Source of the DNA: Apostichopus japonicus
Lineage: Eukaryota > Echinodermata > Holothuroidea > Aspidochirotida > Stichopodidae
DNA: 64,000 nucleotides
Assembly: GCF_037975245.1 (NCBI RefSeq)
Contig: NC_092563.1
Span: 20,413,094 to 20,477,093, forward strand
Direction: 5' to 3'
The position numbers and the translations under genes are program-made. The notes under the pieces were generated by a model. The model had not been told where the DNA came from. It did no database searches and saw only the letters and a program-made list of their open reading frames with translations. Below are positions 39,528-51,095 of this stretch, in pieces. Position 1 is the stretch's first letter; each line of letters starts with the position of its first letter.

Positions 39528-41202
39528 ACGGTGAGGTTCTGTAAAAAATTGTTAAAGCTTATATAGCTCCTCCATTCATTACTAAAAAACTTTAATCTTA
39601 CAAATCTTTCTCATCCATCTATACCCATGTTTCGTCCGTCTTATTGGAGGCGAGTTCTTTCTTGATAGATAAAATTGATTTTCTTTTTTCCCTTTCTATT
39701 TCAATCTACCACAAGAGAAATCTGAGTTATTCAATTAGTGAGTGTAATATTATTCTTTCTGTTTTGAAACAACAGTAAAGAAGACACCGTGCAAACAACA
39801 AGGTGACGAAGGAAAGAGAACTGACATGGCTCTAGAGAGGATTCTGTCATCTTTCGACAAATTAATTTTGTTTCCTTTCCGATGACAGCAACATGGGGAG
39901 GGTGGTCTCCGGGTAAAACGGAGATGAACAAGACCTTGTTATACGGTCAACCACAAACATGCAACAAATAGGGCCCTCCATATATTTGCAGACTTCAAAA
40001 AAGAAAAAAGAAAAAAAAAAGACTTTCAAGTCGCTGCTAGGGGGGGGGGTGGTTAGTGTAAATTGTGGAGGTGGGGGAGGGGTGGGGAAAAATCCGTATA
40101 ATCGAGTTTTATTTGATTGCAATCCTACATAATGTTATACGATTTAAGAGAATATTTCATGTAAGAAGTTTACATCTTTGGCTCCTTTTTCCCCCTTTGC
40201 TTTGCAGCCTTAAATATATGGAATATTTACATAATCTTTACAGTTATACATATATTTACAGATTTTCTTAGCTCTTCCCTTATATAGCTTGATTAGTTTT
40301 AACCAGTCAGCCTCAAGTATTGCGTTGCCTTCTCTTCTGTGCCTTATAATATTTAACATATCTTTCAAGCTAGTTTATGCAGGGAGTTGGTGTTTGCATT
40401 GTTAAGCATTAGAGTCCGCCATATATACCCCTCGAGTATATATGCTAGAAATTAGAAGATATGCTAGAAATTAGAATAATGGTCACTCATTCTGATGCCG
40501 ATATTCAATCGCCATCTTGCTTGAACCAACAAAAAATTCCTCTGTCTCGATACATCTATTAGGAAACACTTTCAATGTCTGGGAGAAAACCTTGAAAAGT
40601 TTTGTAACTCAAGGAACAAAAAACCTTTGGAAAACTTTTGGCACTTTAACCATGCAAAAGAACAAAATACCCGAATGTCATACCGAATACATTTATCTCA
40701 AGAAAAATTCATATCATAATTTGCTAAAGGCTATAAGGCCAAACGTAACATTAAAGGTACAGACATCATGACATGTGATTGAAGTTCTTTGTTTTAATAA
40801 AATCAATGGAAAGCCTCTGGATATTTCGGTCAAAACTATACATCCTAATAACAGTGTGTATCTTGGAATGAAAAAAAAAACCTTTTAAATGTTTTTTGAA
40901 ATTTTACCAATATATCTGGCAACTGCACAACATGGTTTAATTGAGCTAGAAAAAGTATGTTTTTTCTTTAATCATCTTCTTTTTTCTTCGCCTTCTTGTC
41001 CTCTTCAGTGTACAAAATTATTTATCCACAGAGAAGGTACATACCTCTAACAAGCAATCGGCAGGCACACGTATGAAATTCATTGACAACTGAAGAAACA
41101 TTACAAATATATATAATCATGGATAAACATTTAACAATATTATAAAAGGAAAATATAGCTTTTGATGAACATCTATCTTGATGACATCACAGACCACCCA
41201 CT

Positions 41203-41397
41203 GTGATCCACTCTCTGATAGAATCAAGGGTTTTACCTATACAGTCAAAAAAAGGCTACATTCAAGGAACCATATCTCGACGTATGCAACAAGATATTGA
41301 GGTTTTTCAAAGACCAGTAGAATATCTTGCTTTTCCAGACAAGACTTGTGTCACACTGCCTGCCACAAGCATAGATCCCTTTAACACCCCGTGTTGA
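41203..41397 (+). CDS. Exon-like open segment, unassigned
   Basis: The plus-strand frame has protein-like composition (RRMQQDIEVFQRPVEYLAFP, then DKTCVTLPATSIDPFNTPC) and ends in TGA just before a (TA)n array. There is no convincing acceptor or start, and no family is recognised. The minus strand is also open here. Confidence 0.15.
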   Translation: MIHSLIESRVLPIQSKKGYIQGTISRRMQQDIEVFQRPVEYLAFPDKTCVTLPATSIDPFNTPC

Positions 41398-41420
41398 TAT
41401 TGATGTTGTTTTTCTCTTTG

Positions 41421-41489
<69 letters not shown>
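41421..41489. repeat. (TA)n microsatellite
   Basis: About 69 bp of TA. Confidence 0.95.
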
Positions 41490-41492
<3 letters not shown>

Positions 41493-43240
41493 CATACTTT
41501 AAAAACAGAGATCCGCCAACATGGGGAGATAAACAAAAGATTATACCGGTTACAACCATCCAATTCTCAGATACAACGTTACCAAATCTTATGTCATTTT
41601 ACATAAAATCTTCACCACGATGGAGTCGAACTATACGCTTTCGGAAATAATAATGGCCATTAACAACTTTATAAGTAATTGTTGGTTGGTCTTTAAGGAA
41701 GTAAAATGGGACATTATACATCTTATAATGTTTGTTCTGTACTTGCTAAATCGACCAACGTCAAGACAGAATATCGGACCTTTCCTTTGTGTTAAGATAA
41801 AGTGAAAGCAAACTTATGTAGTCAAAGACTATTTTTAGGGGGTATCAAATGGTTTTTATTGTCAGCAATTTAATTACTAACATATAATAGCTAAGGACTA
41901 ACCTGGGCCGTATGTCCCTGTTATGTGGCCATCTGGACACACACAGTTGCTTGACAGACAATGCTGGCGTCATGCGTACATTTAAATCCAGGTAAGCATG
42001 GCATGTTTTGTGTTTGCCGGTGGATGTGAGGGGGGCGGGGGAGGGTAGGTGTAATTTTTTTTTAAAGTTTGTTTACCAGGAGCTACTAACAAAGACGCTA
42101 CTTACATGTGTTTATATTATTCGCAGGCTCTCACGGGCAAACACTCACGGGCAAACTCTCATGGTCAAGCTGTCATCAATAACTTTCGATTGTTTTAAGC
42201 TTATTTGCTCTACCTTCTAATGAGGATAGTAATATGAGAGGCATAAGTCATTTATCACATATACTCAAAGATATAAAGGCATATTCGTTGAATTTTTCTT
42301 TTATAGGTCACTTAATTTTGTTCCTCTTCTTTTTGCGCTTTCTATAATGTTGGGGCCTTGGGGGCCTAGATTAGGGCTTCCGAGCACGGGGGCCTTCTGA
42401 CCCAAATGGTTAATCCTGCATTGCATTTTGAGTTGGGTTGTAAGATTGTGGCACTCTCGACATAACCATGCATGTTATATTAATACGCAAGTAAGGTACC
42501 TTCATTACCACTTTAAGAGATATCTTATGGTTACAAATACGTTGTTGCTTCTGTGTGCTTAACGAGGATATTTACACATTAATTCAAATCAGACAATTTT
42601 GTGTCCCACGAATACCATCAATCTCTGTGCGATTCCTTTAAAACTTAAGCACACATTATGTAGATAATTCAATTATCTGGTCTTTTTTTGCCTAAACGGT
42701 CACAAATGGTACCATCGAAGTGTAGATAAAATGACCACATTACTGTTTGATGTTGTTAAAGGTTCTGTGTTACCTATGACCTGACAAACAGGAAACGTGT
42801 ATAGTCCCGTTGTTGTTTCTTTCAAATGGCTGACGTGAACAAAACAGAACGTAAACATAAGTCAATTAAAAAAAACAGTTTAGAAAATAGTACGGTATGC
42901 TGTTTTCAGAGAACAATCTAGAACCACATTTCTTTTCTTAATTCTTTCTTTTTGTAAGTTATTTGTGTACTCTATGTACAGGGAGTGTATCACTGTAGAT
43001 AAGCCAACAAGGGTTTCTTGATACACTTCCTTTCACATTCCATAACTCCCTGTATTCGCTACATTTGTTGTATATATGTTGTAAAAAAAAAAAATAAACG
43101 AAATATATAATTATTTTGACAGCAAATAGGCTATATTTTGAGACCTTGTGAATGGATGTCCACACAATTACAAACACCTATATAAGCCTACACAGTAAAA
43201 CAACGAAGGAAGGAAGATGAACGGTGTCTTTCAACAACAA

Positions 43241-43358
<118 letters not shown>

Positions 43359-44741
43359 TATTATTATTATTCGGAGATGCAAGTCTCCCACTTAAAGAGG
43401 CCCATGCAAATGGTAGAAAAGCAATTTTTTTATTTATGAGCTGGAGTTTATTGCAAATAAAGCAGACATATGAACCGTTTGTGCTGAATGCAGAACTAGA
43501 ATTAATCTAACATTGGATCAGTGCAAATATTTGTGGAACTGATGTCTTGATACCGAAATTTCACAATTTTTTTAAAAACAATTTGATATTATTAAATATA
43601 TATTTCAAACATTTCAATTATCTCTCTACCCAATATTAATCATCTAAACAATCTTCAAAAGTTCATCAACATATTTTCTAGGCTGTCTGTTTTGACCGTT
43701 TGTTCTACCATCTCGCCCCCCCCCCCAACCCCGTTATCAATTTCAGGAAGATAGGAAAACAAGTGCATACCACCCAGAGCGAGACACCCATATTCCCCAC
43801 TTGTTAATCGCGAAGAGGTATATGCCTTACTCCTCTCTATCATATAAAAGCATTCCCAGTTTTATATATATTTTTTTTATCGCCAACCTTTTCCAACTCA
43901 TCTCGTCTTTATGTCTGATCTCCTGGCCTGTCACTCGACATTCTTTGGAGACTGATATTTCTCCCCGTCACCCATTTTTTAGAAGACCCCCATGACCTTT
44001 CAGGAAGCCGGGGCCACCACATTTTACACGCTATATTGAAGAACAACTATGACATTTTATCTGCCAACCCCGTCGTCGTTGTCGTTGTCGAGCAAAACAA
44101 AAAGACGGAAGAAAGAAATAGCACCAAAAAAAAAAGAAGAAAAAAAAAAGAAGCAAGAAGTCACCATCCCACGTCTCCGATTGCCAAAATACATTTTTTA
44201 GACACATTCGTGAACAATTGATCAGTAAAGACGCTGAGTTAATACATATGTTGCTTCTTTTGTAAATTGACATATATACCCGACTTTTTCTTTATCTCAC
44301 AGAAAATTTCTGGAAAATATTCAAAAACTCTTTGGTTTAACGTTTTTTTCGGTGATTGTCTTTCAAGATATATCCAGTCAAATTTACCTTTTATAGCATT
44401 TATCTTCTTTTTTGTTTTTGCTTTTGTTTTGTTTTATCGCTTTGTTGGGAGGGGGAATGGGTGGGGGTGAGATTTTGTTTTTAAATCTTCTTATTCCCAC
44501 TTCATCGAATAGATCAATGTTAAAGAAAGGCAAAATCGTATGAAACACAGTTAAGAATCGATTTAAATATAATTCTAAAACAATCGGAGGCGAAAGCAAG
44601 TGAATTTAGTATACGTCACAGCTTCGAATCCCGTTTCGTGACTAATCTGCAAGCAGTTGTCTTATTTCCATTTTGATCTTATGTTGATACAAAACCAAAT
44701 GACAATGAAAGTCTTTAACTTGAAACATGAAAATAATAAAA

Positions 44742-44746
<5 letters not shown>

Positions 44747-44798
<52 letters not shown>

Positions 44799-44826
44799 CC
44801 TATATATATATATATATATATATATT
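44747..44826. repeat. (TA)n microsatellite with central AGGCCT
   Basis: TA arrays on both sides of a palindromic TATAGGCCTATA centre (about 44796-44803). Confidence 0.93.
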
Positions 44827-46396
44827 TTATTGTTATTATTTTCATGAATTATTATATATGATATCGCCGCACCACCTCACCCACTTCAAGTAGCATAGAG
44901 GAGAAAACACAGCATAAGGTAGTTCCAGAATGCGTAGATGGTAATGTATCTGTTTTGCTGGAAACTGACCGTGTTGTATGCTTCTCTTTTGTACAGGTAT
45001 GCAAGGAGACAAAACTACTACAAAGTACACGATCAACTAACCACCCCCCCCCCCCCAACCCCTCAGTGATATGTTATGTAGTGTCATTAAACCCAACATA
45101 CATACGTAAGTCTTTTATTTGGAATTATGTTTTCTTAAAGGAAGGAAATTAGTCATTTTAAATAAACATAACAAATAATATTGATTTAACAATTTATTAC
45201 CATGGAAAATAATTCGGTATACCTGTACTCTTCAAAAGCTGGACGTTTTTTTGTTCTTCTTCTTTTAAATTTCTTTTTTTTAAGGTAAGTTTGATAACGT
45301 CATTCAGTATGGAATACACAACTACACACCCTCCCTACCCGCCCCATCCCCCATACTGTTCCCCGAGTCCCTCCTGTCATTCGTATATCTATACTGTTAC
45401 AAAATACACGAAACGGACAAGGGTGATGATTAAGTGATGTTTCCATGACGACAGCCTAACACACTGGAATGACGCTAATTCTGCCTGATTGATTCGATTA
45501 GTAATTATTTAGTTTACAAATTATAAACTTACATGAACCAGCCCTACATTATAACATAAAACTATAGATAGCTGTTACAAATTATGTTATAGTTTTTAAT
45601 TCCTTCTTCCTCTTCAAATTCAAACATCTCACAAAATATGGACCTATAAAATTGTCTAGAGGAGAGGATCACATCAGATCCCATCAAACCCATCTCTGAC
45701 AAGGAAGGAAACCTATTATATGTGAATGTTTTGTTTCCAGGTGTAAGGACATCATTGGAATTGAGACAAGTTACAAAACAAGATGACAAATTAATAACTT
45801 CCTCGAATCAATAAAAACTGTCTCCAGCCAAACACAATGGGATTCCTTGCCCTTTAGGAAAAAAATTGTAGAAAGTGAAAGAAATTATCATATGTATCTT
45901 AGAGGAAGATGAGAATGAACTAGATAGGAAGCCCGAAATTATGTTTTATTTCACCTATATCAGAACATGAATCGACCAATTAGACGAAAAAGAGTGTTAC
46001 TCTGGGTCATATATGCAAATGCTTAGGAATCAAATTCAGGTGTTGCCATAAGAATATGACATCCTATTCCCGAGGCCATCTTCGAAATAAAGCGCGTATC
46101 TTTTTGTTTGCTTGGGGAGGATGGGGGAGGGGGTGGGGTAGCGATTAGGGGTGATAGGCACTACGGGCTCACACACAGACATCTGGCCCCCTCCCCTCCT
46201 ATCCTCGTTACTTGTATATCTTAATATGGTTAGCTGAAAAGGTGCGTGTGTGTGTACTTGCAAGGTATTTTGAAGAGGCAAAGAGGACCCTTTTTCTATC
46301 TTTTAAATATACATGTTTGATTTGTGACAGGATTAGGGAAAGCTCACAACATATGATTCGTGTACAATCATACCAGCAACTCTGGTGTATACGATT

Positions 46397-46458
46397 GGTT
46401 ATGTTAAGTAAAATACTTTGCCATGTGTGGTTATGTTAAGTAAAATACTTTGCCATGT
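46397..46458. repeat. 32-bp tandem duplication
   Basis: A 32-bp unit with GGTTATGTTAAGTAAAATAC at its start occurs twice in direct succession (46397 and 46429). Confidence 0.92.
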
Positions 46459-47449
46459 TACAATCAAGTATCCATTCCATGTCGATATATTTTCTTCCTG
46501 TTTCCACCGAATGGCATCTTGGTTAGTATTCTGTGAGTTCACTCACGTTATAGACGAGGTAGTGAAAAATAAATTATTAAAGTTATCTCTAATTCCGTGT
46601 GGATACTTGACCAATACATTGTACTTTACTGACCTTCATTCCTTAGGACACACAAAGGTGACGGAACGGGTAGGACATAAGCCCCTCCCATAATTTGATC
46701 GATAATGGCCTGGCCTAAAAACTAGCAAACTCTAGTACATTAATTTAACTTCAAAACTTAACACAAATTTCAATATATGCACCCATAATCAACCTCAATT
46801 TTACACTATCCCCTAAGACACACCCCCCCCCCCCTCCGACACTAGTTGGTAACGGAATATTTGACTCCTCTCAAAATGTGTCTTGTCTCACCAATCTAAA
46901 ACATCTTTCAGCGCCGCCCATGGGTCCCAAACTGCAGAGACTTTATGATTCTTAGCAAGCCTTATTGCAGTGAGTTCATGATTTAGCCTAACCAAACTTC
47001 AATCGTTGCCAAATGTGACATTTGTAAGATAGATTTCATGATCTGTTAATATTGTTATCTATTTGATGACATCAATTCCGACCAAACCACACAGCAAAGT
47101 TTCATCTGTTCAATGTTTCGTCCCTAATGTCCTTGTCACCTGGTCTTCAGTGGCGCACCCAAACCAACCCCCCCTCCCTCGCCAGTGTCCCCTCCCAGGT
47201 TCCTTCCTTAGTCTTATACACAGAGCCAACAAAAAATCTCCTCCTACATGTAATGAAGCACAACCCGGTCCCCTTGTTGCTCGGATTTGTTGTAGTCCTG
47301 CAGACGTCAATAGAGTTTTCGTCGCGGCCCGTTTTCCTTGCCAGGGGATATAGGCATTCACAAGTGATTAATCACAACATCTTAATTACAATTACAATTA
47401 CACCAGAAAATGTCATTATGACCTTTATAAAACGTAGTTAATTACTCCC

Positions 47450-47452
<3 letters not shown>

Positions 47453-47537
<85 letters not shown>
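47453..47537. repeat. (TA)n microsatellite
   Basis: About 84 bp of TA. Confidence 0.95.
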
Positions 47538-47540
<3 letters not shown>

Positions 47541-48578
47541 TTCTATGGAACAATCTGTTTCTTTACATTAGCAAAGTTCAGAAGTTTCAATCTTGGGGTG
47601 GATGGAGGGCTGCACTGGGCAGAGGTTGGGGTCATTTGTATTCCTTATACAAACCTGAACTTCGTTTTATCGAGTGAACAAACGACTACAATGCCGTCAC
47701 ATTTTACTGTCATTTTACCCTTAAAAAATATTCTCAAGAACAGAATGGGGCGATAACCCTACCAGTAAATACAATACCGCACATTACCTTACATAGAGAT
47801 ATCATAACGAAATGATTACCGTTTGGAAACAGTCGTTTTTCTTTAACCGCCGGAGAAAATTAAAAGCTTCATATCATTGAGAGAACGGGGAGCCGTTTAT
47901 GTTAAAACCACTTACACTGTTAGTTCGACCAGGGAGCCTATTATCGGTTAACCCCAAAAAGCCACTGAAACATTTCTAATGGTGAGCAACACACATTTAC
48001 AACTTGTGGACACAGCAATCAATTTCACAAAACTTCCACAAATGTGTGTTTCAGAGTTTCTCCCGTCACCCTTAATGATGTAGACTGACTACTTTAATAC
48101 TGACCTCAGTGACCAAAATCTATAAAGCTCACCTTGCCAAGAGATCATTTTTATTTCATGCTTAAACATATCTCCTGGTTTGGGGTTTTTAACCAGAGTA
48201 ATTTTTTTCAATTTTTTTATTGAAGACTGGAATGTTGGAGTGTTGATTAAAGTAAGACCTTGAAATAATTCACTGAACAAACATGTTATAAAGAATAGCC
48301 TAAACATATTGGCTACTTACATATATATTTTTTTTATTACATTTCATTATATTTATCATTTCATAATATGGGCTATAATTCGGGAAAATCCTGGTTCGGT
48401 CAACGAATCGATGACTCATCTCTATTTATGTTATAACAAAGTGCGTTAAATTTGCTTCAACTTTATTTTACCGTTTCTTGTCAAAGTTTACAAAAAGAAA
48501 TATAACAAGTTAAAATATATGTTACTTCATTATAACATATTATACCATGAACGGTGAAATTAATCATCCATTTTGAAA

Positions 48579-48829
48579 GGTTTGTAATTGAATAATAAAC
48601 AAACATTACATTAATTTCTTAATTATTAGTTACTTAATTTCAGGGATCAAATGGTCTGTAACGGTTTGTAATTAAATAAAAAAACAAATATTACATTAAT
48701 TTCTTAATTATTAAGTACTTAATTTCAGGGATCAAACGGTCTGTAACGGTTTGTAATTGAATAAAAAAACAGACATTACATTAATTTTCTTAATTATTAA
48801 TTACTCAATTTCAGGGATCAAACAGTCTC
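48579..48829. repeat. 84-85 bp tandem repeat, three copies
   Basis: Units begin at about 48579, 48663 and 48748. Each has GGTTTGTAATT, ATTACATTAATTT, CTTAATTATTA and TTTCAGGGATCAAA blocks. Copies differ by a few substitutions and single-base indels. Each unit contains an acceptor-like TTAATTTCAG|GG, but no open frame follows. Confidence 0.92.
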
Positions 48830-50078
48830 ATAACTCTCAAATGTTTATGAAGTATACCAACTGATTATATACAACATTGATCTTAGATTGAGGTGTATCT
48901 AAATATTTGCAAAATTTGTGAATATTATAGGATTTTAGTCAGCATTTTGACAATCCAACACAATATAGCGTAAAAGTAGAAACGAGAATGGAGACAAAGA
49001 GCTAAGATAACCAACTTTTCAAATTTGTTAAGTTCATGTTGTTTGGAATTCGTTACTTCCAACTAGATTGTTTTATTGAATCAATGAAAAGTAACATGAA
49101 CGTTCGAAAATTAGAACTTCTTCCCCCCAAAAAAGAAGAATTCCCCCTCTGCAAAGATATTTTCTCTTTTCAACCTCATATAGAAATTATTAAGGTCACG
49201 TGCTTAAAACTCGCGGGCAACACTTATTACAGATCACGTAAAAAAAACATGAAGTAACCAGTTGATAATATCAGAAAGTTCTGATCTAATTTTTTTAAAC
49301 TATAACCTACAGTATACTTCAACAGAATTGTTATAAGGATTTGGGAATTTCGTGGAAATAGCTGATCGTAGCACGTTTGTTAATTACTTTTAGCCGCAAG
49401 TGTCCACAAATAAAAGGAACTTCAACCGTCAATAACAATTTTTTTTTGTATAACTTGCATCCTCTTTTAAGTCAGTGACCTCATCACGTCACCGATTTTA
49501 CAAGATTTTCTCTTTTGGTGCAAAATTACCAGCAGTGTCTATTTGTTTTCAAGCAATCTACCCGAATGATATTTTCAAACAATATCGAGTTCCAAAATCC
49601 ATAACGTACTGTCTGGTAACACTTCAAAATCCAAATCTCTACGAGCAAGTACGTCCAAGGGAGGTGGGGGGGGGGGGGGTAGGGACTCTGATCTTTAGAA
49701 AACTAGATGGTCTCAACAACCATAAATGTGTTTCATATTAAAAGATGCCGGAAGCCCCACCCCCTCCCCCCCACCTAACGTTAAGATGATAAGACACAGT
49801 AAAATGATGAGGTCGGGTGAATATTATTCCTAACCCCGGGACCTCACCACCCGCCCCCCCCCCCCAACACACCACATTCGTCTCTAGTATGACTACATTC
49901 ACAAGGACCTCCCCTCCCCCCTCCCTTGTTTAGAAATTGTAAGAGATATCGCAGGGAAGACATTACATTATTGTTGTAGTAATGTTTCTTATACTGTAAC
50001 TCGGAGTGTGAAATTACTGAAGTTATAACATATTTCAGAGTTAATTTAACTAAAGCCATCTTCCGTGACGTCAGCTTA
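48830..50078. other. Gene-free stretch
   Basis: Nothing firm. A 73-codon frame from an ATG at 49036 (MLFGIRYFQLDCFIESMKSN...) has no recognisable domain. A poly-G run lies at about 49663-49678 and C-rich DNA at about 49757-49770 and 49854-49865. The 15-mer TGTAACTCGGAGTGT at 49995-50009 also occurs in the palindrome near 62.1 kb. Confidence 0.45.
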
Positions 50079-50117
50079 GTACATACAGCTTTGTATTGTA
50101 CATACAGCTTTGTATTC
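50079..50117. repeat. 19-bp tandem duplication at the LINE 5' junction
   Basis: GTACATACAGCTTTGTATT occurs twice back to back, immediately before sequence alignable with LINE reverse transcriptase. The unit is not seen at the element's 3' end, so it is not an ordinary target-site duplication. It may be a scar of 5' truncation. Confidence 0.85.
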
Positions 50118-50827
50118 TTAACATAGAAAAAACTAAATATATGGTGTTTAATGCTAGTCACTCATTCAGATGGGATCACAATATTACCATGAATGATAAA
50201 ATTATTAATCGGGTTAACACTACTAAGTTCTTGGGTGTACACATAGACAATAAACTTTCGTGGCGTGATCACATATCAGCAGTCTGTAACAGAGTGGCTA
50301 GAAATACTGGTATTATATGCAAATTAAAACATCATTTACCTCCAAATATACTCAGAACACTCTATATAACTCTGATTTTACCCCAATTAACTTATTGCAC
50401 GACTATTTGGTCAGGAACCTATTCTACAAATCTTAATCACCTATGTGTCCTCCAGAAGAGAGCTATCCGCCATATATCACATGCTGCACCACGTGATCAT
50501 ACTAGCCCATTATACAAAAGATTACATTTATTAAAACTAAATGATATTATAAGAGTCCAGCTTGCAACATTTGCATATAAAGCATGGAATGGATTGCTAC
50601 CCGAGGCTTTTAAAGATTTTATATATAGTAATAGACTAATCCACAACCATCAAACACGCCATTGTAATAACGCCCATGTTTTATCCCAACGAAGTACTTT
50701 AAGTTCTTTTAACCCTCGTATTCGTGCTATAAAAACGTGGAATAATCTCCAGGATAATGTTAAGAATAAGCCTTCTTACTCTGTATTCAAAAGGAATCTC
50801 CAAACTGTAATTATTTCTCACTATTGA
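50114..50827 (+). CDS. CR1-like LINE reverse transcriptase, C-terminal part (5'-truncated)
   Basis: An uninterrupted frame of about 237 codons encodes the end of a non-LTR reverse transcriptase. LNIEKTKYMVF corresponds to the segment just after the YADD active-site box, which is missing. NTTKFLGVHIDNKLSWRDHI is the conserved FLGV.ID..L.W..HI motif. LPPNILRTLYITLILPQLTY and a W-containing thumb block follow, then LQKRAIRHISHAAPRDHTSP and a C-terminal region ending ISHY. The order and motifs fit the CR1/Jockey-related group. With no endonuclease and no catalytic palm the fragment cannot retrotranspose alone. The open frame suggests a fairly young 5'-truncated insertion. It may or may not belong to the same family as the relic at 11.9 kb; the two do not overlap in the protein. 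Confidence 0.9.
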   Translation: MLNIEKTKYMVFNASHSFRWDHNITMNDKIINRVNTTKFLGVHIDNKLSWRDHISAVCNRVARNTGIICKLKHHLPPNILRTLYITLILPQLTYCTTIWSGTYSTNLNHLCVLQKRAIRHISHAAPRDHTSPLYKRLHLLKLNDIIRVQLATFAYKAWNGLLPEAFKDFIYSNRLIHNHQTRHCNNAHVLSQRSTLSSFNPRIRAIKTWNNLQDNVKNKPSYSVFKRNLQTVIISHY

Positions 50828-51095
50828 TGGATTTATTCTTGTGTGTGTTTGCGATTAAGATCATTATAAAGATTGTTAGGATTGCTTATTAACATTATTA
50901 ATTTCAAGTAGAGTCAATTCGATTATTTCATCATTGTAGATGCTACTATTAACTTTTCTTTTTCTATTCTTAAGTTTTTCTTTCTTTTTTTCTTTTTGGG
51001 GAGTCTCCTACTTTGTTAAGCCTTGCAGGCTTTATAGGAGACTTCCCGTCACACTGTAAATTGTGATGAAACAAATAAATATACAAAATACAAAT
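50828..51095 (+). mobile_element. LINE 3' UTR with two hairpins and A/T-rich tail
   Basis: After the stop come about 170 bases of UTR ending in a pyrimidine-rich tract. A long hairpin follows (50998-51047): outer arms GGGAGTCTCCTA and TAGGAGACTTCCC, with an inner AAGCC/GGCTT stem around TTGCA. A second small hairpin, TCACA...TTGTGA, sits at 51049-51066. The element then ends in an AAATAAATATACAAAATACAAATA-like tail. In several LINE families, 3' stem-loops are what the reverse transcriptase recognises, so this is probably the template-recognition end. Confidence 0.75.

Larger units (their letters stand above)
36601..41202. other. Gene-free AT-rich stretch
   Basis: No gene is firmly supported. 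Poly-G/C runs lie at about 37944, 38421, 39094 and 40041; (TA)n arrays at 38572-38637 and 39428-39527; an 18-bp tandem duplication (ATATGCTAGAAATTAGAA) at about 40440-40477. A plus-strand frame at about 40517-40755 (including NTFNVWEKTLKSFVTQGTKN) reaches an AAG|GTACAG donor-like site but has no clear acceptor. Confidence 0.45.

Noticed and set aside
47158-47190. hAT terminus CAGTGGCGCACCCA
   Set aside because: A single terminus-like motif with no partner end or target-site duplication. Kept only as a note.
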